A DNA stretch of 64,000 nt from Agapetus fuscipes (GCA_951799405.1 OX637356.1:10873229-10937228), one strand, 5' to 3'; shown: positions 42,754 through 55,314, counted from the stretch's first letter. Made by a program: numbers and translations. The notes: generated by a model not told the origin, from the sequence alone.

Positions 42754-43637
42754 CTGCATCCACAAAAACACACCAGCAGTTACAATTTTTGAAAATACCA
42801 AAAAAAAAAAACAGAAAAGTTATTTACAAAATTATTTTAGTACTCTCTGTTGTTTTAGATTTAGTTGTTTTTCCTATTTATCCGTTTATTTTAATGGGTT
42901 ATTTCATTTGAAGTTTCCTTTATTTGAAATCCTTTTAATGAAAGACTAATAAAGCTGATGCCGTTAGAAAAAAATAAAATAAATGGTAGTTTGCATCACT
43001 GTTGAAAAAATATCGTGTCTTTTTCTTTTATAATGAAGTACAAAATTAAGAAATTGAAACAAAAATTAAATCCAGCAAATTAAAATTTGTTACAACTTTT
43101 CAAATAAACATGTTTATTGAATCGCCGTTTTTACTCACTCATTTTCCTTATTGTACTTCTATTTCTTTTAGTTTGTTCACTATTTCATTTTTCTTCTCCG
43201 TATACATTTATTTTATTTTTCATCTAGTTGTAAGAAGAAACTTGTAGGCTTATTATAGAAGTTAATTAATCCCAACAAATGCTTTTAAAATCAACTAATA
43301 TTTTTCTCCACAACATTAAAAGGCTCTCACTAACGAATATCTCACCTTTGAAAATAAATAGTATACTCACGGGTTTTAAACATGATTAAAACTAATTAAC
43401 GAGCACTGTAGTAGTTAGTGTATACGCAGCATAAGCAGGTATCTCCTAGGTTGTGTTTGCGTGCAGTACACAGTGTAGGATTAGACAGACGTCCCTTGGG
43501 GGACCCTGAGAGAAACGACGCGGCTTTCAGGAGCTTCAGGGTTTCAGCTCATGAAAAATTAATTGTCCACTGTAATCGAGCGGTCTGTGCGGCAGAATTA
43601 AGGGACCAAGTCGCCGGAAGATAATTAAAATCATTCC
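42754..43637. other. Unassigned AT-rich intronic DNA
   Basis: No repeat or gene recognised. The ORF at 43418-43624 is unsupported. Confidence 0.45.
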
Positions 43638-43708
43638 TTCAACTTATATGCGAGCATGAGGCTGACCACCCGTACTGCTTCACAGTTTCAGGTAAAAGCG
43701 ACAAGTGT
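43638..43708 (+). repeat. F1 head fragment
   Basis: CCTTCAACTTATATGCGAGC, GGCTGACCACCCGTACTG. Confidence 0.6.
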
Positions 43709-43802
43709 TTCCTTGTCGAAAATGTTGGTATTACACTGAAAACACTTTCATAATTTCTTATTATTTCTGGATATTTAAACGTAGTAAATTAAAATAAATA
43801 GT

Positions 43803-43898
43803 CTCATCATAATTATCATCATTGGTGCCACGACAACCCAGGGTGAGTCTTGGCCTCCTTGATCAACCGCAGCCACCGCTGCTTGTCCGAAAAATAGA
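43803..43898 (-). mobile_element. LINE 3' end fragment (other family)
   Basis: Minus strand translates DKQRWLRLIKEARLTLGCRG, then an (ATG/ATA)-rich tail. It resembles the DRxxWRxLVKEA ending of some LINE proteins. Confidence 0.5.
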
Positions 43899-44067
43899 AG
43901 AGACAGTATTATTCATTCTAAAAAATATACTCCTAATATATTTCAAAGACAATATTTTTTTTTTACTTTAAGGTTGATATGACGTCTTTTTAGTGCTTTT
44001 TTTTTGCTTATCTATCATTTGATTCAAAGATGACCTTTTAGTGAAATTTTCTTTTATAAAAATAAAA

Positions 44068-44332
44068 AAGGTTGATAGCTCAATTGGTAGAATGCTTGCA
44101 TTCCATGCCGAGAGCAAGGGTTCGATCTCAAAGGTTTACTCAGCCTTCACAAGAAATGAGAACCAGCCCCCCCCCCCGGGAGCTGGGAAATCCCACTTCA
44201 ACGGAAAGTGGTTGGTGTGAAGCCGGCCCCCTTACCTGTAAAAATAAATAAGTCCCGAAGCACCACATGCGACCCCTTCGGGGGTAACACAGTCAAGAAG
44301 TTACACTATATGTGTAGCTTAGTTGCGTTTCG
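44068..44332 (+). mobile_element. SINE-A copy with internal deletion
   Basis: Head GTTGATAGCTCAATTGGTAG and GGGTTCGATCTC are present. The segment after box B is deleted. There is a poly-C run in the middle and a complete 3' end. Confidence 0.75.
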
Positions 44333-46570
44333 TTCCTTAGAATCACTTTATACAAAATCTGAGATAAGAAAAAAACGTAAAACACGATAATGAGAGAGTT
44401 GTTCCCAGTAGTGTTCAGTTACCAGGAGCGTGCATCCTTTACAGGCACCTGCGCCGTAGGCAATATATGATGTTAAAAAACCATTCAAGCTTGATATTCA
44501 GATTTAAAATTCAAAATTTAAGTTCGATTGACGCCATCGTTAGCACTTCAATCAATTTCAAATGAGTTTATTTTAAAGGAATGAGAGAATAAATTTATTC
44601 TGAAATATATTTGGCTATACTCTATGCACGCACTTGTCAGTAGGTACCCCAAGTACGAAAATATACATTTTTTTACGAAGTAGTACGGTATTTCTTTATT
44701 TCTTGATTTCTAGATATTGGATTCTTAAAACAATACATATATATTCTTCTCTAAGATTTCACCTCTGCAGTACAAATAAGTACTTGTCTTAGAAAAACCA
44801 TCATGTTTTTCTTTTCTTTTTTTTTTGTGAGAAATTACTAAAGCTTTCTTAAAACTGGTCAATAAGGTCCATTCAGGCAGACAATAACTGAAACATGATT
44901 TGAAGTTATCAGCCCATAGAGGACCTTTTATGTGCGATTCACACATAAACTTACTGTTCAGGTATCTCCCATATCAGATTCTCTTTTCACTTCCAGATTC
45001 TTCTTTATTCTCCAACAAAGCTTTTTTTAAAGTGCATGTTAGTAAGCCCCAAGATAACCATTTTTATATGAAAGGTATATCTATAATCTAGATTTCAAAA
45101 ACATATTAATTTTTTAAATTAATATTCAATGCATGCCCACAAACAGGCACGTGTTAGTTTGCGCATACAAATGATGCGAATGTACTTACGAAATTAAAAA
45201 TCAAACTTCAAATGAACATAATGCCGACCTTCCCTGGAATTAGGGGTGATTGGTAAAATGAACCATTTTTTATAGCATGGATGGTCAGCCTTACACCAAT
45301 CCATAAGTCAAGGGAATAATTATACTAATTAAAACTTTCAATTCAATTTTTTGTTAAGCTCTTTTCAAGACTTTCTTTATAAAAATGATTATTTTTTCCC
45401 CCAAAATCCAGCACTGTACGCTAAATATAAAACTTAACGTTTCAACTCAACCATAACGTTTCACCATAACTGTATGGCAACTAAAAACGCCCCTTTAGGC
45501 GCTGTTTTACTTTCAATACATTTTTTGTTGAGTTTCAGCGGAAAGCTTTACACTTGGAGTACTGAAAATCCCATGTTAGTAATAAATAATAACAAAAATA
45601 AATAAAAAATAAAAGACAGCAAATGATAAGTTGATGTTTTTTTATTAAAATAAAAATGAAATGTTAACAGAATAAACAGACGAAACAAAAAAACAGTGTT
45701 GAAAAAATACAAAAAGGAAAAGAAAAGATTTACAATAAGAATTTGTTAATATAATTATAAAATTAATCTAAAGTGATATTTGGAAACAAGTATAAAAAAA
45801 GTTTAAGACATTTTTGTAACAATTATTTAATATCTTAAATGAAAATTAACTTGAAAATTAAATAATATCTACAGGAAATTAGGTTTTACAAATTAAAGAG
45901 AAAATATAAAATAACAAAACAAAGAAGTGATAGCTAATATTATTTACAATTAAAGAAAACAATGATCGTTTAAAAAAATACAATTTTGGACAGAACATAA
46001 AAAACACCCATTACCAAACAAATAAAAAAAAAACATTGACTGTAAGCCCAAAAGCATCGTTTTGTTATTGGATAAGGTTGTTGTGATCGAATAATTATTA
46101 TTTCTTTTTTAAAACAACGAAATATAAATATATTTATTTATTCCATCACAGCCCTAATTTTTAAATTAGTATCATTTTATTTTCATTACATTGACGATTT
46201 AAAAGCAGAACAAGAAACATATTTCTTCAAAAACAAAATGCAATTACTTAAAACGAGTAAATTCATTACTTGTATCATTAGAAGTCTCCAAATGAAAACT
46301 TAAAAAAATAACGCTTGAGTAAATTTGCCTTTTAACAGTCAATGTATTAAAATATTAAATTTCAGGCACCGAAGTAATATTTATAATAGCAACACTTATT
46401 TACACTAAAACATACAATAGTCAGTCATGTAACAAAAAGCTTGATCTACGATTACAAATTTATAAGAAAATGTCAATTAAATATTTTGAGTATAAGGCAT
46501 AATTTGGTCTAACATAAGCAATAGTAGATAAGGCTTTTCGTTTTATGTCACTGTATATATTGAGGAAAAT
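44333..46570. other. Unassigned, very AT-rich
   Basis: Besides the F1 at 45076, 45580-46500 is extremely A-rich without long frames. It could be an old LINE 3' UTR. Confidence 0.4.
45076..45315 (-). repeat. F1 copy
   Basis: ATCTATAATCTAGATTTCAA to CCATAAGTCAAGGG. Confidence 0.75.
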
Positions 46571-46620
46571 GGATATTTTGAAAAGGAGGATTCTGCAAAT
46601 GAGGAATGGATATTTTGAAA

Positions 46621-47170
46621 AGGAGGTATTCTGCAAAAGAGGATCTCTCTAGGATGGGCGGCCTATGGTAGTCTTAAGAAGTTCTTCACCAGCAACATCC
46701 CCCAATGCCTGAAACGGAAAATGTACGACCAGTGTGTCCTGCCAGTTATGACTTACGGAACAGAGACACTAACTGTCACCAAAATGACTGTCAGGAAACT
46801 CCGTGTAGCACAACGAAAGCACGAAAGAGCTATGCTACACATAAGACTGTCAGATCGGATACGAAATACCGAAATACGTAGAAGATCGGGAGTTACTGAC
46901 ATAGTCAAAAGAGTGGCAAAGCAGAAGTGGTCGTGGGCAGGGCATGTAGCCAGATTGAGCGAGCAAAGATGGACGAAAAGAGTGGTAGAATGGAGACCTC
47001 GTGAAGACAAAAGAACAAGAGGAAGGCCTCTTACACGATGGTCAGATGATATCAAAAGAGTTGCTGGTGACTGGATGCAGAGAGCCCAGGACAGAGACGC
47101 CTGGAGAGATATGGGGGAGGCCTATGTCAAGCAGTGGATAAGAAGTGGCTGAATAAGTAAGTAAGTAAGG
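46621..47170 (+). mobile_element. LINE-B copy
   Basis: 5'-truncated, with tail GAATAAGTAAGTAAGTAAGG. The target repeat GGATATTTTGAA is found before (46609-46620) and after (from 47169). The left flank is itself duplicated (46570-46620). Confidence 0.85.
46721..47152 (+). pseudogene. LINE-B RT C-terminal fragment
   Basis: 143 codons from MYDQCVLPVMTYGTETLT to GEAYVKQWIRSG. The same frame is open upstream to about 46622, with ISLGWAAYGSLKKFFTSNIP. No stops. The near identity with 29669-30133 suggests recent activity of the family. Confidence 0.85.
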
Positions 47171-47339
47171 ATATTTTGAATAAAGAAAGATCAGGGAAAG
47201 TTCAATTGTCTTATCGATTCTTAATAGATATTGAAAATAAGCTTTAAAATATACATGGATTAAGCGCTATTTCTGCATGAAGTAAAACTGACGTTTAAAT
47301 ATTAGGTCAGGGAAAATTTTCTTCGCATTTTATTTGATA

Positions 47340-47483
47340 AATGCAGGTACGATAAATGCATACAATTCCCATAAGCAGGTACGTACAAGCTCGTGCTTAA
47401 ACATGCCGCTTGTGGACTTAAAATATAAAAAAGTTGCAGGGTGTATGTCCATGTGAGATGTTTTTATATTGTAGGACCACATG
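47340..47483. repeat. F1 scraps in both orientations
   Basis: An antisense piece (CATAAGCAGGTACGTACAAG to ACATGCCGCTTGTGGAC) abuts a sense piece (AAGTTGCAGGGTGTATGTCC to CCACATGCGG). Confidence 0.65.
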
Positions 47484-47742
47484 CGGTTCCTTGACTTATA
47501 GGTTGGTATGCGGCTGACCACCCATGCTGTAAAAATGGTTCACTTTGCCAATGTCAACCCTGTCTCAGGGAAGGACGGCAAGAGTTGCAGGGTGTATGTC
47601 CATTTGAGATTTGGTTTTTATGTTGTAGGTTCACATGAGGCATGTGCAAGCGCGAACTTGTACGTGTCTGGTTGTGAGAATGCATGTAATGTGAATCTCC
47701 AATGTAACATATCCTTGCAACTTAGATTAGATTAGATTAGAC
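47484..47742 (+). repeat. F1 copy, full length
   Basis: Nearly identical to 7325-7578, including the variant GTACGTGTCTGGTTGTGAG. Confidence 0.85.
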
Positions 47743-47857
47743 ATGCGGCATGTTTAAGCGCGAACTTGTGCATGTCTGTTTGAGAAAGTGCATATGATGT
47801 GAATCTTTAATGTTACATATATTTTGCAACTTAGATTAGATTAGATTAGATTAGATA
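47743..47857 (+). repeat. F1 copy, 5'-truncated, in tandem
   Basis: It starts CATGCGGCATGTTTAAGCGC right after the TTAGA run of the previous copy. Confidence 0.75.
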
Positions 47858-48239
47858 CTGTGGCTGTTGAGCCATGGATTTGCTATGTGTAAATAACACC
47901 GTATAATGTTAAGGAAATTTAATAATTCTGAACCTGAGAAAAATCTACCAGCCTTCGATCGCCTTAGAAATTTTTCGTTTGAGTGTAAAACTCGGGTCGT
48001 TTCTCTCACAAACGGTTTACTTTTAAAATTCAATGATTTGTGGTCCGCGTCGCGCTCGAAATGAGTTTCTAATGTAGATGCGAGGGGGTGAGAGGTGGGA
48101 GGGAAATGGAAAGTACGAGGGGAGGGAGCAGGAGAAATTGAAATCCATACTCCTGAAGAGAAAGTACGATGTACAGAGAGGGCAGAGACGAATCAGTCGT
48201 TTTTGTATTACCAATTAAAAAAATATTATTACTTAAAAT

Positions 48240-48486
48240 ATTCCTTGACTTATAGGTTCGTATGAGGCTGACCACCCATACTGTAAAAAATGGTTCACTT
48301 TGCCAATGTCACCCCTGTTTCAGGGAAGGTCGGCAAGGTTGCATTTTTTCATTTGAGATCGGGTTTTTATATTGTAGGTCCACATGCGGCATGTGTAAGC
48401 GCGAACTTGTACATGCCTGCTTGTGGGAATGCGTTTTATATGAATCTTAAATGATATATATCTTTGCAGCTTAGATTCAGATTAGA
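48240..48486 (+). repeat. F1 copy, full length
   Basis: TTCCTTGACTTATAGGTTCG to CTTTGCAGCTTAGATTCAGA. Confidence 0.8.
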
Positions 48487-48533
48487 AATCCTGCTCCAAA
48501 TATAGTACAATAAATTTCGCGTTTGGGTAGCAT

Positions 48534-48786
48534 GTGGCATGTGGAAGCTGTTTATTTTCACATGTAAGTGTGCCGGCTTTACGCCAATCACTTTACTTGA
48601 AATGAGTTTCCCAGCTCTCAAGGTTGATGTACTGATTTCTTGTGAAGGCTTAGTAAACATTGTCGGTATTTCTATTTTGGGGTTGAAATAAAAAAACAGA
48701 AACGGAAAATCATTTCTGTTACCCTAGATGAGGATCAAACCATAGCCCTCTGTTAAAGAATCTACCAACTGAGCTGTTGACCGGAC
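48534..48786 (-). mobile_element. SINE-A copy
   Basis: Minus strand GTCCGGTCAACAGCTCAGTT head and a diverged body. The terminal 3' part is missing. Confidence 0.7.
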
Positions 48787-49640
48787 GAATGCAATTTTTT
48801 TTATTTTGAAAATGTGACAGTCTGTATTCCATTTCAATATTTTTTTACCTTTAAAACTCTTACAGGGTTAGTCCCAACTCGTTTGATACGTAGCTGATCC
48901 ATGGATAATCATTTGTATGGAAAATTTCAAGTTAGGTGGCGGCTGAGCCATGGCTTTGCTGTTTTTTTTTTTTTGATTTGTGAAAAGGGATCCAATTCAC
49001 CAACCTTTTCTGCCTGGCCAGAAACAGTAAATGAATTATTCATTAATAATTACCCAATGACACCTGTAGAACCAGGGTCAAAGATATGGTCAATGGACCC
49101 AGGCGGGGATCGAACCAACGTTATTCTATTCCAAATACGCTAGAAATATCAACCACGTGACTCCCTCAGCCATAACACCGACATATGTGGGTGCAGCGTA
49201 TGAATAAAAACGTCAGTAGCTTCATCATTTTAAATAAACATTCAAAGATTTTTTTACGTCGTAAGTTTTTTACTTGTGGTACAAATGTAGGTACAAAAAA
49301 CAAAGCGTAAAATAACCCAGAAAAAAATCAATCATATTTCTCTACCAATATTCAATCAAAAATTGAGTGAGCCCTATATCACTTTCATAAAACAACTTAA
49401 TAGAAAACCCATTATTTGTTTTGACAACAAAAATCATCCACAAGTCTTAACTTAACAATGATTTGTCCGTGACAATAACAGCTAAGCTTTTTCATCATTC
49501 GCATCAACAATTCCTTGAAATGTTTTTTTTTTTGCTGTACAGAAGGTCGGTACGATAAGGTCCGGTCCTCTGTTGTGCGTTGGCGCGTATACGTAGTCAC
49601 GCAACGTGGCCCACCCGATATCGGTAAACCATAAAACCGT
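48787..49640. other. Unassigned sequence
   Basis: Holds the tRNA-like piece at 49080. Otherwise nothing recognised. Confidence 0.4.
49080..49168 (-). repeat. Orphan tRNA-like sequence
   Basis: Minus strand GGCTGAGGGAGTCACGTGGT, then GGTTCGATCCCCGCC as box B. No full cloverleaf was checked. Confidence 0.45.
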
Positions 49641-49654
49641 AGAGGCAAGAAGCT

Positions 49655-50440
49655 ACACGAGCATTGTTTCTGGAAGACTCGAGAGAAAAATTCAGAAACG
49701 CTATGGAAGAGAGCATGCTAAAAAATGCAGAAATCTATGTACTAAATTCACCGTTGTTTCTGAGAGACTCGAGAAAAAAAACTGTAAACTTATGAGGAAA
49801 GAAAGCAGCTAAAAATCTCATAAATCAATGAAACTAGAGCTTTAAGAGAAAAATTTAGATCCGCTGAGGAAAGGAGTATGTTAAAAAATGCAGAAATCTA
49901 TGTACTAAATTCACCGTTGTTTCTGGGACACTCGAGAGAAAAAACTGAAAACTTATGAGGAAAGAAAGCAGCTAAAAATATCATAAATGAATGAAAGTAG
50001 AGCTCCAAGAGAAAAATTCAGATCCGCTGAGGAAAGGAGCATGCAAAAAAATGCAGATATCCATGTACGGAAATCACCGTTGTTTTTAGGAGACTCACGA
50101 GAAAAACTGTAGTCAGGATGAAAGTAATCAGCTAAAAAAATGCAATAATCCATACACTAAATTCATCATTGTTTTTGGGAGTGTCAAGAGAAAAAATCTG
50201 AACTGATGAGGAAAGGAACGTGTTTAAAAAATGCATAAATCCGTGTACTAAATGCGCCCTTGTTTCTGGGAGACTCAAGAGGAAAACTATGAGCATATGA
50301 GGGAAGTAACATGTTTAAAAGATGCATAAATCTGTGTACTAAATTTCGCCATTGTTTCTGGAAACTAAAAAAAAACTCTGAGCCAATGCTGATAGTAAGG
50401 AGCTAAAAAATGTCGAAATCCATGTAAAAAACTTATAATA
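49655..50440 (+). repeat. ~88-bp minisatellite
   Basis: GTTTCTGGGAGACTCGAGAG-type starts recur at about 49665, 49755, 49918, 50091, 50171, 50262 and 50352. Each is followed by a TATGAGGAAAG and an AAAAATGCA...ATCCATGTAC segment. Confidence 0.85.
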
Positions 50441-50519
50441 TTTTTAAGAATATATACAGACTTTTTAGTGGCCTTTTTGTGAATTCACTGCAAGGACACT
50501 GGAGAGTGCAAAGCCATAG

Positions 50520-51480
50520 CATACTTTGAACAGGTCTTGTCTTGTCTTGTATCCTGCCGCCATTCCTCTAGGGGTGGCCAGTACCTCCACATAAGTGCCT
50601 CCACTTGACTCTGTCCCTGCATACTTCTTTCATCTCATCTAATTTCATCACTCTTTTCATGCATGCTCTTCTCTTGTTTCCACTCTGTAAATTCCATTCA
50701 TTCGCAATCTCACTTATCTGATCAATCCATTCTTTTCTAGGTCTTCCCCTTCCACGCTTACCTATTACATTCCCTTTATACACTCTTTTTGTCAGTCGGT
50801 CTTCATTCATCCTTTCAATATGTCCAAACCATCGCATCACACTTCTTTGAACTTTCACTTTCACGCTTTCTTTTACTCCGCATTCATTCAGAACCCATTC
50901 GTTTCTCACTCTATCTTTCAGTGTTTTTCCTGTCATACTTCTTAAATGAGCCATTTCTACGGTGCATACCTTATTTACTTCTCTTTCATTCACCGTCCAT
51001 GACTCGCTTCCATACATCAGGGTCGGCAACAATATACAATTGTGTACCGCCATTTTCATTTTCTTTGGTATCCTTTTATTCTTCGCTATTCTACCAAACG
51101 CTCCTATCACGCATCTTCCTTTGCTGGCACGCTTCTCTAATTCCTTCGTCATCTTACCATTCGCCTCAAACTTGCTTCCTAAATAGTCAAACTCATTCAC
51201 TACTTCAACTTTTTTTCCATTCAAATTAACTGTAAGTTCCTCACATACTTCATTCCTGTCAAAAACTAATATTTTTGTCTTATTCGCATTCACTTTCAAG
51301 CTATTTTTACAAAATGCATCATTCAGTTTGGTTAACATCGTTTGGAGTTCCTCCGCCGAGTCAGCTAAAACTATAGCATCATCAGCATAAAGAAGTACTC
51401 CAACTCTTGTTTCACCCACTTTCACTCCGCTCTCTGATATTCCAGCTTCTTTTATGCAACTGTCCATGATTATATTTATA
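50520..51480 (-). mobile_element. LINE-A copy with (CAAGA)n tail
   Basis: 5'-truncated. After the stop it continues GGAATGGCGGCAGGATA and CAAGACAAGACAAG. Confidence 0.85.
50568..51467 (-). pseudogene. LINE-A RT C-terminal fragment
   Basis: 299 codons. VGVLLYADDAIVLADSAEEL (YADD motif) is at about residue 24, then the thumb, then LLPTLMYGSESWTVNEREVN, VMRWFGHIERMNEDRL and GRGRPRKEWIDQISEIANEW, with end GGTGHP. The frame continues upstream of the ATG for a few codons (NINII) and then the element is cut. It lacks endonuclease and RT fingers. Roughly two-thirds identical to 6264-7223 by eye. Confidence 0.87.
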
Positions 51481-51639
51481 TTAGGTACGTCTTAATATTT
51501 GCCTTAAAGCATTCCAAAGTATGGTTGATTTTCTAATTCAGCAAGATCATTTTAAACGAGAAAAAATCAGCAATATTATGGCTGAGATTTTATTTAAATA
51601 AATAATAAACAAGAAAAACGTAAATGTGACAAAGCTGCT

Positions 51640-51872
51640 CATATAGAGCAACTTTTTACTGCGTTTGTACTTCAGTTAAAGTGAGAGTTTACAACCTCCC
51701 GATGGGTGTTTTATTCTCATTTCTTGTGAAGACTAAATAAACCTTTACGATATTTTAATCTAGGTTTGAAATGAGTACCGAAACGGAAAATTATTGAGTG
51801 CGATCAACCTTGCCTTCTGGCATGGAACGCAAGCATTCTACCCACTGATCTATCGACTGGGTTTCGACTGCA
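51640..51872 (-). mobile_element. SINE-A copy, old
   Basis: A diverged minus-strand copy with ATAGATCAGTGGGTAGAATG at box A, losing much of the GGCCGGCC segment. Confidence 0.6.
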
Positions 51873-52393
51873 CTTATATGAAACAAAAGTAAGCATGCAC
51901 TTTATATGCTAGTAGATTACCGACCCTTTGTTTCAGTTAATAAGCCGATAATGACCGTAGATGGCTGGTCGCTGAAAACTTTGATAGATGGCTGTATTTG
52001 TTATTTGCTATCATTTATTTTATTTGCGGCTCCACGCGAGTATCGCACGCAGATAAATCAAACGCAATCGAGCGAGAATGAGTTATATCAGGACAAAAAA
52101 AAACTGAATTGCTACGCACACAGTACAAATAAGTATTTTTGATTTTGTTTCAATACTATACACTTAAATTAACTAAATTTTCAGCAGAAACTTTATGAAG
52201 GTTTATTTTTAGAAATTTAAAATAAAAAAAATCATTTTTCTGTAAATATGCACAAATAGTTTCGGGAAAAGTAGCTGCTCCCATCTTTAGGTGGAAAATG
52301 AAACTCTATACTACTCTACTATGTACTGAAATGAGGTTGATTTCAAAACATAGTCCCAAAGTTAATGAGAACATTCTTAACTTTTAATCAATG
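51873..52393. other. Unassigned sequence
   Basis: The ORF at 51906-52142 has no recognisable motif. Confidence 0.4.
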
Positions 52394-52712
52394 TTCTTGG
52401 ACCGGTCCGCAGTCCAGTGGCAACACTTTGGACTAGTTAATGGAAGGTGTGTGGATTCGGATCCCGGCGGAGCACAAAACTATACCATACATATTTCCAA
52501 AATGTGCTCTTCGCTGGGTTGAAAAATTCATACGCCTTTACCAAAGACCGGTCACTAAAAGGTCCATCCAACCTTACAACAACTGAGTCTTGCTGGAGAA
52601 TTGGCGCTTTCCACAGCGACGACCAAGCTTGCAGAGGGCTCTTGAGGTGTGATACACACAAAAACAGCGCTCACCAAATAAATCATCCTAATAATATTAT
52701 TATTATTATTCA
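52394..52712 (+). mobile_element. SINE-B copy, nearly complete
   Basis: tRNA-like head CCGGTCCGCAGTCCAGTGGC (box A region) and GGATTCGGATCCCGGCGG (box B region). It has a full body and a TAA-type microsatellite tail. This is the best reference copy here. Confidence 0.85.
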
Positions 52713-53082
52713 ATCTATAACCGATGTTTAATTTATTTTAGCGAAAGCTCTCCACGAAATTCTCCATTCAATTTTCAAAGAAAACGGGCCGATAGAGTCA
52801 AGGGGCGACGGTAGATCTTAGCGTTACTATTTGAAGATAGAAATACATAAAACATGGTGGCGTGTAAGCACATGATCGCTGCATGTATTTCAGAGATCAG
52901 TTATTTATACGCCGCCGTGTTTTATTGCTTGCTATCTTCAAATGGTTACGGTAAGATCTACCGACGTCGGTTAATTCTGGGAGATCTGATTTTGAACTTA
53001 TCGAATGTGAGAAATCCCGACATTAGTAAAATATGAACAATGTTGTCTTTGATAAAACAGAACCCAGATTAAGCGTAATAGA

Positions 53083-53265
53083 CTCATAGGTTAGTAAGAG
53101 GCTGACCACCCGTACTGTAAAAATGTATTCACTTTACCAGTTTTTCAGAAGAGTTCCAGGGTTTATGTTCATGTGCGATTTGTTCCTTCACATGCGGCAT
53201 GTGTAAGCGCAAACTTACACTATTTTCTGTCTGCTTGTGCAAATGCATTTAATTCTTACCTTACA
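53083..53265 (+). repeat. F1 copy, diverged
   Basis: GACTCATAGGTTAGTAAGAG to GCTTGTGCAAATGCATTTAA. Confidence 0.65.
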
Positions 53266-53382
53266 TTTTATTACACATTTGAAACATTTACTACTATTAT
53301 GATATAAACAGAGAAAAAAAAATAGCTATACAAAATCAAATCAACAAAAATATTTTTTCAACAAAAAAATTCACGTATATTC

Positions 53383-53610
53383 TATCTAAAATCTAAATCT
53401 AAATCTAAGCTGCAAAGATATGTATCATTTGAGATTCATATTAAATGCATTCCCACAAGCAGACATGCATAATTTCGCGCTTACACATGCCGCATGTGGA
53501 CCTACAATATAAAAAACCCAATCTCAAATGAACATAAGCCCTGCAACTCTTGCCGACCTTCCCTGAAGCAGGGGTGACATTAGCAAAGTGAACCATTTTT
53601 TACAGTATGG
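53383..53610 (-). repeat. F1 copy, head-truncated, in tandem
   Basis: TCTAAATCTAAATCTAAGCT to TTTTTTACAGTATGGGC. The next copy starts immediately. Confidence 0.8.
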
Positions 53611-53864
53611 GCTATAATAATCTATAATCTAAGTTGCAAGGATATATTCATTCAAAGCTCTCAGATGTATGCCCACAAACAAACACGTGTAGTTCGCGCT
53701 TACAAATGCTGATTGTGTACTTACAAATAAGATACAAACCTCAAATGAACATAAGCCCTGCAACTCTTGCCGACATTCCCTGAAACAGGGGTGACATTGG
53801 CAAAGTGAACCATTTTTTACAGTATGGGTGGTCAGCCTCATACCAACCTATAAGTCAAGGAATA
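53611..53864 (-). repeat. F1 copy, full length
   Basis: ATAATAATCTATAATCTAAG to AACCTATAAGTCAAGGAAT. Confidence 0.8.
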
Positions 53865-54574
53865 TATTCAATTCAGAAAAAATACGTTTTTGAAAACAGA
53901 GTAGGTACCTACATGAAAAATGTGTGTTTGTCTTTGCACGCAAATCAAAAATTGAAGGCTTGGTAGGAGTCTAATTTATTTCCCTTTTTAAGGAGTGACA
54001 GGTACTTGAAGAGAAGGACGTTTCCAGTAAAACGAGGAGGTATCGATCTGCGAAGAGGTCCAATTAATGTCGCCTTGTTACGCGGCCAGGACCAAAAGCA
54101 TAAAAATTTACATTCAAAACATGAATAGAAACTGAAAGAGCGCCTCTAGTGAGAGTATGGATTTACAATTTTTTTTTGGTAAAATCCCATGATTGAGTTT
54201 GAACGTAGGGTTTTAGGTTTAATAGGTACCTTCAAGACCCAAGTCAAAAAACACCTGTTGACGGTGAATAAATAAATTGATGTCGTAGCTGAAATCCTGA
54301 ATAATTTATTGTTCCGAATTTAAGTTGTGTCGTTTTAAACATTAATGTTACAATACAAAATGGCGAGGTTATTCACCTTGTTTTATTTAAATTTTGACAA
54401 TATAAATAGGGATGTTTTAATACTTCATTCTATGAATATAAGTACAAAGATTTTTATTTAAAAAAAAAAATAGCTTTTAGCAATATCGACTTGTAAATTT
54501 GATGGTGAAATATTAAATATTTTTTTTTACAACAGAGAGATAATAATTATTTTATTCAAAATCATAATTATAAC
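53865..54574. other. Unassigned sequence
   Basis: AT-rich, nothing recognised. Confidence 0.4.
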
Positions 54575-54725
54575 CTACGCTCAAGGCTGGATTGACCTAT
54601 TGATGACCGGTCTTTGGTAAAGGTTTATGAATTTTTCAACTCACCGAAGAGCATATTTGAAATTATAAATGGTATATTTTTGTAGCCACCGGGGTTCGAA
54701 CCCACAACCTTCCATTTACGAGTCA
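54575..54725 (-). mobile_element. SINE-B 5' half
   Basis: The minus strand keeps a good B box (GGGTTCGAACCCCGGTGG) and the CAACCCAGCGAAGAG-type body. The 3' third is missing. Confidence 0.7.
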
Positions 54726-54952
54726 GAAATGTTAACAGTAGTAATTTTAAAAAAAGCATCAGCATTCAAACAGACAGATTCTGTTAATGATTTTACATGA
54801 GTGCATAATATCATTACAAATATTACAGGATTCACAAATTTTCGGAGACAATCTGAGAATACACAGAATTGAAATCTCCCACATGCAGAGAGCATTATTT
54901 CTCCAACAATGCTATTCAGAATGCAGGGAAGGGTAGTAATAGTAGTAGTTAT

Positions 54953-55022
54953 AGTAGGGCCTCTATAGCCACGTCGGCTGGTGTTGAAACCTGCGGTGCG
55001 GGGTTCGATTCCCACCTACAAC
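54953..55022 (+). repeat. Orphan tRNA-like sequence
   Basis: CCTCTATAGCCACGTCGGC and GGGGTTCGATTCCCACC are spaced like boxes A and B. It lies between a SINE-B and a SINE-A piece. Confidence 0.45.
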
Positions 55023-55164
55023 TCAAATGTTTGCCGACGATAGAAACTTTGCTAGCAAACCCGACAGATGATGTTTGCACTATTCATGCTGCAGACGGTC
55101 ATTCGTGAATGCCATTTTTGCATTTTGGAAAGGGTAAGTGATGAAAAAGGTATGCAAAAACGCA

Positions 55165-55310
55165 AACGCAAACGCAACTAAGCTACACATAAAGTGTTAC
55201 TTCTTGCCGCGTTATCCCCGAAGGGGTCGCATGTGGCGAGTTGAACCTATTTATTTTTACAGGTAAGGGGGCCGGCCTTACGCCAACCACTTCAGTTGAA
55301 GTGGAGGACA
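55165..55310 (-). mobile_element. SINE-A 3' half
   Basis: The clean 3' part, including GAAGTAACACTTTATGTGTA on the minus strand. It abuts a LINE-A tail. Confidence 0.75.
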
Positions 55311-55314
55311 TGCA

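Noticed and set aside
42255..42801. Repetitive ORFs with WPV/HGQS repeats
   Set aside because: Translation of the 35-bp minisatellite. Only the separate 69-bp island in the upper part is kept as an exon candidate, and in a different frame.
49655..50440. CRISPR-like spacing of repeats
   Set aside because: The units are contiguous, degenerate tandem repeats without unique spacers, in a eukaryotic intron.
50789..51229. 146-codon plus-strand ORF
   Set aside because: Antisense shadow of the LINE-A fragment at 50568-51467.
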